A stretch of 36,885 bases of DNA from Phycisphaerae bacterium (GTDB lineage: Bacteria; Planctomycetota; Phycisphaerae; UBA1845; PWPN01): positions 1 to 36,885 of the forward strand of contig JAAYDF010000326.1 in NCBI GenBank assembly GCA_012729395.1. Direction: 5' to 3'. This document shows, one piece after another, positions 23,771-32,326 of this stretch (its first letter is position 1; the number at the start of each line of letters is the position of its first letter). The notes beneath the pieces are model-generated. The model saw only the letters and a program-made list of their open reading frames with translations, did no database searches and had not been told where the DNA came from. The translations under genes were made by a program, and so were the position numbers.

Positions 23771-24571
23771 CTACACGCGCTCCGCAAAACGCCCCTCCAG
23801 TGCACGGTACGCCGCCCATCCCGACACCGTCAGGGCCGTCGCGACCCACAGCGGCGACACAATCGCCATTGCCGGCGGCAACTGCCCCTCGATCACAATC
23901 TGCCGGTACGCGCCGATGATCGGCACCATCGGGTTCAGCCATGTCAGCCAGCGCATCAGGCCCGTCCCATCCTGCGGCAGCGGATAGAGCACATTGGTCA
24001 GGAACATCCACATCTGGATGCCCACCGCAAACAAGTACTTCACGTCGCGGTACCACAGATTCGCCAACGCCAGCCACAGCCCCAACCCGATCATGAGCAG
24101 AAGCTGCACCACCAACACCACCGGCAAGAGCAGCAGGGCCGCGCTCGGCACGAACGCCCAGTCGGTCGTCAGGTGGTAATACGCGACCAGGCCCACCAGC
24201 ACCGTCGAGGCCACGCAGAAATCGAAGAACGCGCTGGTAATCGAAGCCAGCGGCAGGATCTGCTGGGGAAAGTAGACCTTGGTCACGAGATCGCGATGCG
24301 ATGCCAGGCTGGCCACGCTCCCGGTCAGTCCGGTGGCGAACAGCGTCCAAGGCAACACACCCAGATACACGAAAAGCGGGTACGGCACACCAAGCTGCTC
24401 GATCGCCCCGACCGACACCGCCCGCGTGAACACGAAGGTGAACAGGAGCATCAACCCCAACGGCTGCAGCAGCGCCCAGGACACGCCCAGCACCGTGTGC
24501 CGATAGCGGACCACGACCTCCCGCCGCACCAGTTGGATCCACAGATCACGGTATGGCCAGATTTCCCTCAT
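23771..24571 (-). CDS. wzm: Polysaccharide ABC-2 type exporter permease (Wzm type)
   Basis: The 266-residue inner-membrane protein has about six hydrophobic segments. The N-terminal amphipathic region is MREIWPYRDLWIQLVRREVVVRYRH. Other family features are TVLGVSWALLQPLGLMLLFTFVF, YPLFVYLGVLPWTLFATGL, and a C-terminal WLNPMVPIIGAYRQIVIEG segment, all typical of the ABC-2 O-antigen and teichoic acid exporters. I choose ATG 24571; a GTG at 24589 would add six residues, and GGGAG lies 11 nt before the ATG. It is the first gene of the co-oriented glycan cluster, so the promoter should lie in 24572-25011. Its partner ATPase is two genes downstream. Confidence 0.92.
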   Translation of the reverse strand: MREIWPYRDLWIQLVRREVVVRYRHTVLGVSWALLQPLGLMLLFTFVFTRAVSVGAIEQLGVPYPLFVYLGVLPWTLFATGLTGSVASLASHRDLVTKVYFPQQILPLASITSAFFDFCVASTVLVGLVAYYHLTTDWAFVPSAALLLLPVVLVVQLLLMIGLGLWLALANLWYRDVKYLFAVGIQMWMFLTNVLYPLPQDGTGLMRWLTWLNPMVPIIGAYRQIVIEGQLPPAMAIVSPLWVATALTVSGWAAYRALEGRFAERV

Positions 24572-25011
24572 GCCGATCGGGTCTCCCACGGGCCGGGGGT
24601 TCCATCCTCGCTTCCGAGCCGCAACCCGCGGGCGCAGCCGGAGATACGGCGGGCGGGTCCATACCGCCCCCGATGCGTTATCGGATGATCCGGGGTCCGA
24701 GGTAAGTTAGCCCTATAAGTCGGGCAGTTCCCTCAGCAAGACGGCTTGCGGGCAAAGCTCATCTCCACGGATATGACCCGCGGTCCAAGGAAGCAGCCTG
24801 GTGATGCAGAAGAGATGGGGTTTTGCGTGAAGTCCGATAACGTCGTACGCAAGGGCGGAAGGCCCGGCGTTGGCCCCTGTCAGGTTCGCGGCCAGATGGT
24901 TGCGGGTACGGAACACCGCTCGGCCCGTTTCGGAAGGCCGGAGCGCACAGACAGCGACGACCACGCGCTGGGTCGGGCGGAACGGTCACTCCGAACGGGT
25001 CGGGCGGCCGG
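24572..25011. other. Spacer between the oxidoreductase operon and the glycan cluster
   Basis: About 440 nt that should hold the glycan-cluster promoter and the end of the oxidoreductase transcript. Short open frames exist on both strands but none has a convincing ribosome site or recognisable product. I see no clear hairpin terminator. Confidence 0.4.
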
Positions 25012-26046
25012 TCAGTTGACTTCCCAGGTTTCCGGCCCGTACATCAGTTTCTGCATGTCCGGAGCCCCTCGCTCCTGGGTGAGCCGGCGGATTTGCTCCT
25101 CGATGAGATCGTTGTAAATCGGCGATTTGACCGCCCGGAAGACGCCGATCGGCTCGGGATAGTCGGGATGCCGCAACCGGCTGAGCAGGAACGCCAAGGC
25201 CGGCGACGACGCCCGTTCGTCGTGGATGAGTAGATCGTAGATGCTCATGCCGTTCTCGCCGAGCGTGACCACCTCGGGGCAGTAGTTGCGTCCGATGCGC
25301 AGACCCTTGGTCTGGTCCTTACCGAAGATGAGGGCTTTGCCATGTTCGAGTTCGACCACGTGATCCTCGCGGATCTCGCGGTCGGTGGAGTACTTGAACG
25401 CGCCGTCATTGAAGATGTTGCAGTTCTGGTAGACCTCGACGAAGGCGACCCCGCGATGGGCGGCGGCCCGTTCGAGGGTCTTCTGCAGGTGGGCGGGGAT
25501 CATATCGACGGTACGGGCGACGAAGGTGGCCTCGCACCCGATGGCAACCGAGCAGGGGTTGATCATCGCCCCGATGGATCCGTAGGGCGTCGAGATGGTC
25601 TTCTTGTTCATCTCGGACGTTGGCGAGACCTGCCCCTTGGTCAGGCCGTAGATTCGGTTATTGAACATGATGATCTTGATGTTCAGATTGCGTCGGAAGG
25701 CGTGCAGGAGGTGGTTGCCGCCGATCGACAAGCCGTCGCCGTCCCCAGTAATCACCCAGATTTCCAGATCGGGCCTGGCAAGCCGCAAACCGGTGGCCAG
25801 GGCGGGAGCCCGCCCGTGAATACTATGGACCCCGTATGTGCCCATGTAATACGGCAACCGACTCGAACAGCCGATGCCTGAGACGAAGACCAGCTTATCC
25901 GGATCTTTGCCCAGATTGCTGCACACTTTTTTGAGTTGAGTGAGGATCGAGTAGTTGCCGCAACCCGGGCACCAGCGGATCTCCTGGCTGCTGCCATAGT
26001 CCTTGGGCTGCAGGCTGACGGTCGGAGCTGATGTTGTCGCAGCCAC
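25012..26046 (-). CDS. korB: 2-oxoacid:ferredoxin oxidoreductase beta subunit (2-oxoglutarate type)
   Basis: The 344-residue cytosolic subunit binds thiamine pyrophosphate and decarboxylates a 2-oxoacid to an acyl-CoA, passing electrons to ferredoxin with its partner alpha subunit. Motifs are RWCPGCGNYSIL (C26, C29, part of the 4Fe-4S site), GIGCSSRLPYYMGTYGVHSIHGRA and the TPP-binding GDGDGLSIGGNH (101-112) closing with MFNNRIYGLTKGQ. It starts with GTG at 26046, and GGAGG lies 10 nt upstream, spanning the end of the alpha gene. The two genes are 3 nt apart and clearly form an operon. The 2-oxoglutarate preference is the usual one for this fused-gamma architecture, but pyruvate cannot be ruled out. 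Confidence 0.92.
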   Translation of the reverse strand: MAATTSAPTVSLQPKDYGSSQEIRWCPGCGNYSILTQLKKVCSNLGKDPDKLVFVSGIGCSSRLPYYMGTYGVHSIHGRAPALATGLRLARPDLEIWVITGDGDGLSIGGNHLLHAFRRNLNIKIIMFNNRIYGLTKGQVSPTSEMNKKTISTPYGSIGAMINPCSVAIGCEATFVARTVDMIPAHLQKTLERAAAHRGVAFVEVYQNCNIFNDGAFKYSTDREIREDHVVELEHGKALIFGKDQTKGLRIGRNYCPEVVTLGENGMSIYDLLIHDERASSPALAFLLSRLRHPDYPEPIGVFRAVKSPIYNDLIEEQIRRLTQERGAPDMQKLMYGPETWEVN

Positions 26047-26049
26047 GGG

Positions 26050-28116
26050 TTAATCACCTCCGTTCAGTATTTGATCGATACGAGCGGCGACTTCCGCCAC
26101 CGCGAAGGGTTTACCTTGCACTTTGTTGAAACCGATCGCGTCCACGAGATAACGCCCCCGAAGCAACAGGCACAACTGCCCCAGGTTCAGCTCGGGGACC
26201 AGGATCTTGCGGAAGCTTTTGAGGATCTTTCCGAGATTACGGGGCATGGGATGCATGTGCCGCAGGTGGCAATGCGAGACACTGCCTCCCTTATCACGAA
26301 CGCGTTCGACGGCGCTGCGGATCGTGCCATAGGTTCCGCCCCAACTGACCACCAGTAAATCGCCGCTCTCGTCGCCGATGAGCGTCTGCTCGGGGATCAT
26401 ATCCGCGACTTTGGCCACCTTGGCGTCACGGAGTCTGACCATGAAATCGTGGTTGGCGGGATCGTAAGAGACCTTGCCCGTGATGTGCTCTTTCTCCAAC
26501 CCGCCGATCCGATGGGCCAGCCCCGGGGTGCCCGGCAAAGCCCACGGGCGAGCGAGGTTCTCATCGCGGGCGTAAGGCTGGAAGGTCTCCGGTGGGAACT
26601 CATGATTGACGGCGATTCGCGGGAGATCTTCAATCCGCGGCACGCGCCAGGGCTCGGAGCCGTTGGCTACATACCCGTCGGTCAGGACGACGACGGGCGT
26701 CATATAGCGTACGGCGATCTGGAAGGCCTCGAAGGCGGTCGCGAAGCAATCGCCAGGCGATGAAGCCGCCAGCACCGGAAGCGGGCATTCGCCGTTGCGA
26801 CCCAGAACAGCCTGGAAGAGATCTGCCTGTTCGGTCTTGGTCGGCAGGCCTGTGCTCGGCCCGCCGCGCTGCACGTTGACAATCACCATGGGCAACTCAA
26901 GCATGACCGCCAGGCCGATAGCCTCCCCTTTAAGGGCCATGCCCGGACCGCTGGTTCCCGTCGCGGCGAACGCCCCGCCGTAGGCCGCCCCGATGGCCGC
27001 GCACATCGCCGCGATCTCGTCCTCCGCCTGAAAGACCTTTACCCCGAAGTTCTTGTGCTTCACCAGCTCGTGCAGGATGTCGCTGGCTGGGGTGATGGGA
27101 TAGCTTGCGTAGAACAGCTTCTGCCCCGCCTGCCAGGCGGCGGCCATCAGGCCCAGCGACGTGGCGTCGTTCCCTCGGATCTTGCGATAGGTGCCCGGAG
27201 GCACCCGGGCGGGCCTCACCCGGTAGTGGACCTGGAACATCTCCGTCGTATTGCCGTAGTTGAAGCCTGCGCGCAAGGCCAATTCGTTGGCTTGGCGGAT
27301 CTGCGGTCGGGCGCCGAACTTCTGGTCCAGCCACTTGAGCGTCGCGTCCAGCGGGCGATCGTAAAGCCAGAACGCCAGCCCCAAGGCGAAGAAGTTCTTG
27401 CAGCGCTCGGCCTCCTTGGGCTTAAGCCCTGCATCCTTCACCGCCTCGATGGTCAGCTTGGTCATGGGCACCTTGTGGACATGGTACCCTTGCAGTTCCT
27501 GGTCATCGGTGGGATCGGCTTCGTAACCCGCGTGCTTCAAGGCCGTGGGCGTGAAGGCATCGATATTGAGAATCAGGTGCCCGCCATGATCCAAGTCCGC
27601 CAGATTCACCTTCAGTGCCGCTGGATTCATCGCCACCAGCGTCTGCACCGTGTCGCCCGGTGTGTACACCTCCGTGCTGGCGAAGTTGATCTGGAAGCCG
27701 GACACGCCGGCGAGACTGCCGGCCGGGGCACGAATCTCTGCGGGGTAATCCGGCAACGTCACCAGGTCATTACCCACGATCGCCGTCGCGTCGGTGAACT
27801 GAGTGCCCACCAACTGCATGCCGTCTCCAGAATCACCAGCAAAACGAACAATCGCGCCAGGAAGTTCCTCCACTGTCTTCGTCGAAGGCACCGGATCCGT
27901 TCTGATATGCAATGTAGTCACGATGTGTCTTCGCCGGCGTCCCGTCCACCCACTGGGAGCGGCCCGAATCGCCTGGGCGTCCTCCTCTGTTTCTTGCACC
28001 TGCCAGCAGTCGGAAGGCAGGTTGTACGTGCTGAACGGTAGATGGTTTACGAGATATCGGATAACCTCCTTGACGGAGAGGATGTCTACCGGTCGGGGGT
28101 GTTGCGTTTGACGCAT
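26050..28116 (-). CDS. korA: 2-oxoacid:ferredoxin oxidoreductase alpha subunit, gamma-alpha fusion
   Basis: The gamma domain (IVRFAGDSGDGMQLVGTQF ... PGDTVQTLVAMNP, then LGLAFWLYDRPL) is fused to the alpha pyrimidine-binding domain (LMAAAWQAGQKLFYASYPIT, VFQAEDEIAAMCAAIGAAYG, GTSGPGMALKGEAIG, VNVQRGGPSTGLPTKTEQ). A domain II (DLLVVSWGGTYGTIRSAVER) follows near the C-terminus. This is the typical architecture of KorA-type enzymes that link the TCA cycle to ferredoxin. The full frame from ATG 28116 gives 688 residues, but the first 65 do not look like the family. A GTG at 27921 (VTTLHIRTDPVPSTK) gives a more usual length. Neither start has a strong Shine-Dalgarno sequence, so the 5' end is uncertain. 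Confidence 0.9.
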   Translation of the reverse strand: MRQTQHPRPVDILSVKEVIRYLVNHLPFSTYNLPSDCWQVQETEEDAQAIRAAPSGWTGRRRRHIVTTLHIRTDPVPSTKTVEELPGAIVRFAGDSGDGMQLVGTQFTDATAIVGNDLVTLPDYPAEIRAPAGSLAGVSGFQINFASTEVYTPGDTVQTLVAMNPAALKVNLADLDHGGHLILNIDAFTPTALKHAGYEADPTDDQELQGYHVHKVPMTKLTIEAVKDAGLKPKEAERCKNFFALGLAFWLYDRPLDATLKWLDQKFGARPQIRQANELALRAGFNYGNTTEMFQVHYRVRPARVPPGTYRKIRGNDATSLGLMAAAWQAGQKLFYASYPITPASDILHELVKHKNFGVKVFQAEDEIAAMCAAIGAAYGGAFAATGTSGPGMALKGEAIGLAVMLELPMVIVNVQRGGPSTGLPTKTEQADLFQAVLGRNGECPLPVLAASSPGDCFATAFEAFQIAVRYMTPVVVLTDGYVANGSEPWRVPRIEDLPRIAVNHEFPPETFQPYARDENLARPWALPGTPGLAHRIGGLEKEHITGKVSYDPANHDFMVRLRDAKVAKVADMIPEQTLIGDESGDLLVVSWGGTYGTIRSAVERVRDKGGSVSHCHLRHMHPMPRNLGKILKSFRKILVPELNLGQLCLLLRGRYLVDAIGFNKVQGKPFAVAEVAARIDQILNGGD

Positions 28117-28616
28117 GGTTCAGATCGCCCGCCCCAGAGGCTGGGCTTCGGCTAAGCGAGATCGCCGTGGGGATCTTTGTTTCGCGCTTATGAGTATGTG
28201 CCGCTGGACTACCCGCGAGAATGATCGCAAGCGGATCGCGATCGGTGGAACTTCCTACCAGGGATAATCTCGCTGGCGCTGGGACCCGGCGGGAGCATGT
28301 GTTGCGGATGGGCGTGACCGCTTGTCGCGACAGGCTCTCGGGATACACGGAGGGTGAGGGACGCATACTGGCATGCGCCACGCCATCCTTCCCGAGGTTC
28401 TCGCGCAGCCCCACGATCACACTCCGCCCTGGCCGGCTTCGGCAAGGGGGTTGGCCACAGAAATCCTTCAGTCAGCAGTATAGCCATATCCGGACCATTC
28501 GCCTACTACCCGGCGGGATTATGCGTTGAACCGCCCGGGCCTTCTGCCGACCGGCCGATTCTTGCTTCGATGCGAGGTCTGAGGATATGCTGCCGTGGGG
28601 TTGCCGCTGACGAACC
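28117..28616. other. Divergent spacer between korA and recJ
   Basis: About 500 nt must carry promoters for both divergent genes. Short open frames are present on both strands, none with a supported product. I see no RNA gene, no clear terminator and no recognisable repeat. Confidence 0.4.
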
Positions 28617-30380
28617 ATGAGTGCCACGCAAACAACTCGACACTGGGCGACGGCGCCGGCTTGGCCGGGGCGGGAGCAGGCGGCCCGCGCAATGGGCGTG
28701 TCCCAGCTCATGGCCCAGGTTCTCTTCAACCGGGGCTTGACCGATCCGGGTGACGCTCGCATCTTCCTGGATCCGCAGCTCAAAGCCCTGCCCGACCCTC
28801 GACTGCTGTCCGGGGCTGAACAGGCCGCGGAGCTGATTGCCCGGAAAGCACGCGATCGCCGTCGCATCGTCATCTACGGCGACTACGACGTGGACGGGAT
28901 CACGGGCACAGCCATCCTGTGGCATCTGCTGACCTTGGCGGGTGCCGACGTTGGGTATTACATCCCGCATCGGCTCGAGGAAGGGTATGGCCTGAACAGC
29001 GATGCGTTGCGACAACTGGCCCGAGAGGGGGCGGACACGGTCATCACCGTGGATTGTGGGATCACGGCGGTGGAGCCGGCCAAGGTGGCCCACGAGCTGG
29101 GGTTGACGCTGGTCATCACCGACCACCATGCACCGGGGAGCGGTTTACCGGAGTGCGATGGGATGGTGCACCCCCGGATCGGGGACGGCTATCCCAACCC
29201 GGATCTGGCCGGTGCGGGCGTAGCCTTCAAGCTTGCCTGGGCCGTGGCTCGGGCCCTGTGCGGGTCGGAGAAGGTGACCAGCCGGTATCGGGACTTCCTG
29301 GTAGACGCGACGGGGCTGGCGGCGTTGGGCACGATCGCGGATGTGGTGCCGCTGCGCGGCGAGAACCGCATTCTGACCCGATTCGGACTCCTGGGGCTGG
29401 CGGAGTCGAAGTTGCCGGGCTTGCGAGCCTTGATCGCGGTTTCGCGGTTGGCGGATCAGAAGCTCAGCAGCGAGCATGTGGGCTTCTGGCTGGCCCCGCG
29501 TTTGAACGCCGCGGGGCGGATGGGGCACGCCCATCAGGCCGTCGAGCTGCTCACCCACGCCGACGAAGCCCGGGCCGCTGAGGTTGCCGCCTTCCTTGAA
29601 CAGCAGAACCGGGACCGCCAAGCGACCGAGCGACGCCTCCTCGATGAGGCATGCGAGCAGATTGTCTCGCGGCGTCTGGCCTCGGACGCCCGTCGAGGTA
29701 TTGTGCTGGCCAGCGAGAATTGGCATGCGGGGGTGATTGGCATCGTGGCCTCGCGGATCGTGGAGCGGTTCGGCCGGCCAACGGTGCTGATTGCCCTGGA
29801 GGGCGAGGAAGGCCAGGGGTCCGGGCGGAGCATTCCGGGCTTCGACCTGCACCGCGCTCTGGGCGACTGCGCGTCCTACCTGACGACCTGCGGAGGCCAT
29901 GCGATGGCGGCGGGCTTGCGCATTGCCCGGGCTCAGGTCGAGGCTTTCACCGAAGCATTCGTTGCCCGAGCCAACAACCTGCTGACCGCCCGCGATCTCG
30001 AGCCCGCGTTACACCTGGACGCCGAGGTCAGCCTGGGCGAGCTGACCGAGCCGTTGGTGCATGACCTAGCCCGCCTTCGTCCGTTCGGGTGCGGCAACCC
30101 CAAGCCGAAGTTCGCTTCGGCGTGGCTCGATCTGGATGGCGAACCTCGCTTGGTGGGATCGGCAGGAACGCACTTGGCATTCTCTCTCCGCGACGGACAG
30201 ACCCGCCGGCGGGCCATCGCCTTCGGGCAGAAAGAACGTTTCGAGCCGCTGCTCGAACACCGGCGGTGCCGCGTCGCCTTCGAGCCGAAACTCAACACGT
30301 TCAATGGGCACACCAGTGTGGAGCTGTGCGTGGTAGATATGATGTTCCCGGGAAAAGGGGAAGGGGAGACTGAAGGCTAA
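28617..30380 (+). CDS. recJ: Single-stranded-DNA-specific exonuclease RecJ
   Basis: This is a 587-residue cytosolic 5'-3' ssDNA exonuclease of the DHH phosphoesterase family, acting in recombination and mismatch or base-excision repair. Metal-binding motifs are DYDVDG (89-94), VDCGIT (145-150) and DHH (169-171). The DHHA1 domain has CGGHAMAAGL, and a downstream APRLNAAGRMGHA segment and C-terminal OB-fold part (LRPFGCGNPKPKFAS) are typical. The length fits the family. The start is the ATG at 28617 with only a weak Shine-Dalgarno sequence. The last residues (KGEGETEG) and the TAA stop come from a purine-rich GAAGGCTAAAGGCTGAAGG repeat, so the C-terminus may have been reshaped by repeat insertion. 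It is transcribed with the following gene but separated by 217 nt. Confidence 0.95.
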   Translation: MSATQTTRHWATAPAWPGREQAARAMGVSQLMAQVLFNRGLTDPGDARIFLDPQLKALPDPRLLSGAEQAAELIARKARDRRRIVIYGDYDVDGITGTAILWHLLTLAGADVGYYIPHRLEEGYGLNSDALRQLAREGADTVITVDCGITAVEPAKVAHELGLTLVITDHHAPGSGLPECDGMVHPRIGDGYPNPDLAGAGVAFKLAWAVARALCGSEKVTSRYRDFLVDATGLAALGTIADVVPLRGENRILTRFGLLGLAESKLPGLRALIAVSRLADQKLSSEHVGFWLAPRLNAAGRMGHAHQAVELLTHADEARAAEVAAFLEQQNRDRQATERRLLDEACEQIVSRRLASDARRGIVLASENWHAGVIGIVASRIVERFGRPTVLIALEGEEGQGSGRSIPGFDLHRALGDCASYLTTCGGHAMAAGLRIARAQVEAFTEAFVARANNLLTARDLEPALHLDAEVSLGELTEPLVHDLARLRPFGCGNPKPKFASAWLDLDGEPRLVGSAGTHLAFSLRDGQTRRRAIAFGQKERFEPLLEHRRCRVAFEPKLNTFNGHTSVELCVVDMMFPGKGEGETEG

Positions 30381-30398
30381 AGGCTGAAGGCGGAAGGG
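30369..30398. repeat. Short repeat of AAGGCTRAAGG type overlapping the recJ stop
   Basis: GACTGAAGGCTAAAGGCTGA, followed by AGGCGGAAGG, contains three iterations of a 7- to 9-nt purine-rich motif. The TAA stop of recJ lies inside (30378-30380). Confidence 0.55.
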
Positions 30399-30597
30399 GT
30401 GAGGGGGGCGAATGCTTGCGAGGGGAATGGGGATACATCCGCCTCGTGGACAGAAGCGATGATCCGGCTTGCCGCTATGCGGAACCGGCGTATCCGATGC
30501 ACCCGCGGTGGATGCGGAAGGTACAAGACCGGAGAACAGGGCCAATTCGTCATCCGAAGATGAAATGGCCGGTTCGGGTAGATAAGGAGAACCCGTG

Positions 30598-31797
30598 ATG
30601 CACGATTCAACCAGACGTTCGTTCTTGCAGGCGATGGGTTTGGGTGCGGCCGCGCTGGGGCTGGGACAAACCGCCCGCGGCGAGGAGAAGGTCATCCAGG
30701 GCTTCGAGAAGGCCGAGACAGACACCGAGGCGTCCAAGCACTGGCGGCCGGTCTCCGACCGCAAACTCCGCGTGGGTATCGCCGGCTACGGAGTCTGCCG
30801 ATTCGGCCTGGCCTTTGGATTCCAGAACCATCCGAACGTGACCATCGCGGCGGTCACCGACCTCGACGCCGGCAATCGTGCGGAGCTGGCCAAGGCGTGC
30901 CAGTGCGAAGAAACTTACGCCTCCTGCGAGGAGATGATCAAGGACGATTCACTGGAGGCAATCTTTGTGGCAACGGACGCTCCGAGCCACGGTCGCCTGG
31001 CCATCGCGGCACTCAAAGCGGGCAAACATGTCGCCTCGGCGGTGCCGGCGGTGTTCGGCTCGCTCGAGGATGCCGATAAGCTGTTCGAAGCAGTGAAGAC
31101 CACCGGCCGCAAGTACATGATGTTCGAGACGTCGTACTTCCACGCTGAGTTGCACGACATGCGGGAGATGTACCGGGCCGGCGACCTGGGCGAGTTGGTC
31201 TATGCCGAAGGCGAGTACTACCACTACATGGATACGCCGATCCCATCGTACCGGGGCTGGCGTGTCGGCCTTCCGCCGCAGTACTATCCGACCCACTCGA
31301 ACGCGTACTTCGTGGGCGTGACCGGCGGCAGTTTCACCGAAGTCTCTTGCATGGGCATGCCCAGCATCGTGGAGCATCTGCGACCGGAGAACAACGGATA
31401 CAAGAACCCGTTCGGCACGGAGATCGCGCTCTTCCGCACGGACAAAGGCGGGATGGCCCGGATGGCCGTGAGTTGGGACACACCGGGCGACTCCGGCGAG
31501 CGCGGCCGTATTCGAGCCCAGAAGGGTAGTTACTACGGCAAGTTCCAGAGTGGCCATGGTGCACAACCTGACCGGCCGATGATCAGTCGCCCCCCCCTGC
31601 CGCCGGGTGTCGAGGCCGGCGGGCACGGCGGATCGCACGGGTACCTGATGAGCGAGTTCGTCGACGCTATCCTCGCGGACCGCACGCCGCTCGTCGACGT
31701 CGCCCAGTCGCTCAATATGACCGTCAGCGGTATCGTCGCTCACCAGTCCGCGATGAAGGACGGCGAACTGCTCAAGATCCCGCAGTACAAGCTGTGA
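30598..31797 (+). CDS. Tat-exported Gfo/Idh/MocA family protein lacking the catalytic lysine
   Basis: The 399-residue protein starts at ATG 30598, with AAGGAG 8 nt upstream; a GTG immediately before it (30595) is less well spaced. It has a Tat signal (STRRSFLQAMGLGAAALGLG), so it should be exported folded, with cofactor. The Rossmann nucleotide-binding segment is RVGIAGYGVCRFGLAFGF and the family continues with ESLEAIFVATDAPSHGRLAI-like blocks. At the usual EKP position it reads GKHVASAVPAVF (residues 142-153), so the lysine of typical NAD(P)-dependent oxidoreductases is missing. The C-terminal domain has MFETSYFHAELHDMREMY and GGSFTEVSCMGMPSIVEHL. The substrate is probably a sugar or sugar derivative; with the lysine lost, the chemistry may differ from classical dehydrogenases. 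Confidence 0.88.
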   Translation: MHDSTRRSFLQAMGLGAAALGLGQTARGEEKVIQGFEKAETDTEASKHWRPVSDRKLRVGIAGYGVCRFGLAFGFQNHPNVTIAAVTDLDAGNRAELAKACQCEETYASCEEMIKDDSLEAIFVATDAPSHGRLAIAALKAGKHVASAVPAVFGSLEDADKLFEAVKTTGRKYMMFETSYFHAELHDMREMYRAGDLGELVYAEGEYYHYMDTPIPSYRGWRVGLPPQYYPTHSNAYFVGVTGGSFTEVSCMGMPSIVEHLRPENNGYKNPFGTEIALFRTDKGGMARMAVSWDTPGDSGERGRIRAQKGSYYGKFQSGHGAQPDRPMISRPPLPPGVEAGGHGGSHGYLMSEFVDAILADRTPLVDVAQSLNMTVSGIVAHQSAMKDGELLKIPQYKL

Positions 31798-32179
31798 TCG
31801 GAGCCGCTGCGGCGATCGTGTCCCACCGGATCGTCGAAGCGCCCGAGTTCATGTGTTGACCGGACAGCGACCATGAGGGAGCGGGTGCTCGCGGCCGATA
31901 AGAACCGCTCCCTCACCGTCGCGGCTCTGCTGCGGTCGCCGCTCGGCTACGGTCGCGGCTTGGCTACGGTCGAGGCTCCGCAGCAGGGATATCTGAGAGT
32001 ATCAGCATCCTCGGATCCGGGTAAGTGCGGGCGCTGGGGCGGATCGCTCCGGCGCTCCCTGTCCCCACTTCGCCGCGCGGGAAGCGAATCGCGCCCCGGG
32101 CAACAGGACACAAAACCAACGTCGACATGGGGATATCGATCTACCTTATCGGCCCTTGGTTTTCGCCCCGCAGATATCC
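31798..32179. other. Spacer before the subtilisin gene
   Basis: It contains an 11-bp perfect hairpin stem (31874-31884 with 31905-31915) and an adjacent GTCGCGGCT/GGTCGCGGCT-rich stretch with inverted GGTCG copies to about 31990. No coding gene is supported. Confidence 0.45.
31874..31915. repeat. GAGGGAGCGG inverted repeat
   Basis: TGAGGGAGCGG (31874-31884) pairs with CCGCTCCCTCA (31905-31915), a perfect 11-bp stem with a 20-nt loop. It lies 77 nt after the oxidoreductase stop and has no T tract, so a repeat origin is as likely as a terminator. It is followed by CACCGTCGCGGCTCTG and two further ACGGTCG copies. Confidence 0.6.
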
Positions 32180-32208
32180 TTGGGAACCGGCCGTAGCAAT
32201 GGTAGAAT
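32180..32208 (+). promoter_or_regulatory. Candidate sigma70-like promoter of the subtilisin gene
   Basis: TTGGGA (32180-32185) and TAGAAT (32203-32208) are separated by 17 nt, about 119 nt upstream of the ATG at 32327. The -10 has one mismatch to TATAAT. The call rests on consensus only. Confidence 0.45.
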
Positions 32209-32225
32209 AGGAGGCAGGAATCGCG

Positions 32226-32281
32226 GAGTCGGGCGGCCCGTGCAGGCCGCCGGGGGACTCAAAACGCACGCCCTGTGGGCG
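32226..32281 (+). promoter_or_regulatory. Two-hairpin 5' leader of the subtilisin gene
   Basis: An outer GAGTC/GACTC stem (32226-32230, 32256-32260) encloses GGCGGCC/GGCCGCC (32232-32238, 32245-32251) with a six-base loop. A second hairpin CGCCC-TGT-GGGCG follows at 32269-32281. Both lie between the candidate promoter and the start codon. I do not recognise a riboswitch class. Confidence 0.4.
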
Positions 32282-32326
32282 ACTGCGGACCTTGGATCCC
32301 CTGTTTTCCTGTCAGGGAGTGGCCGC

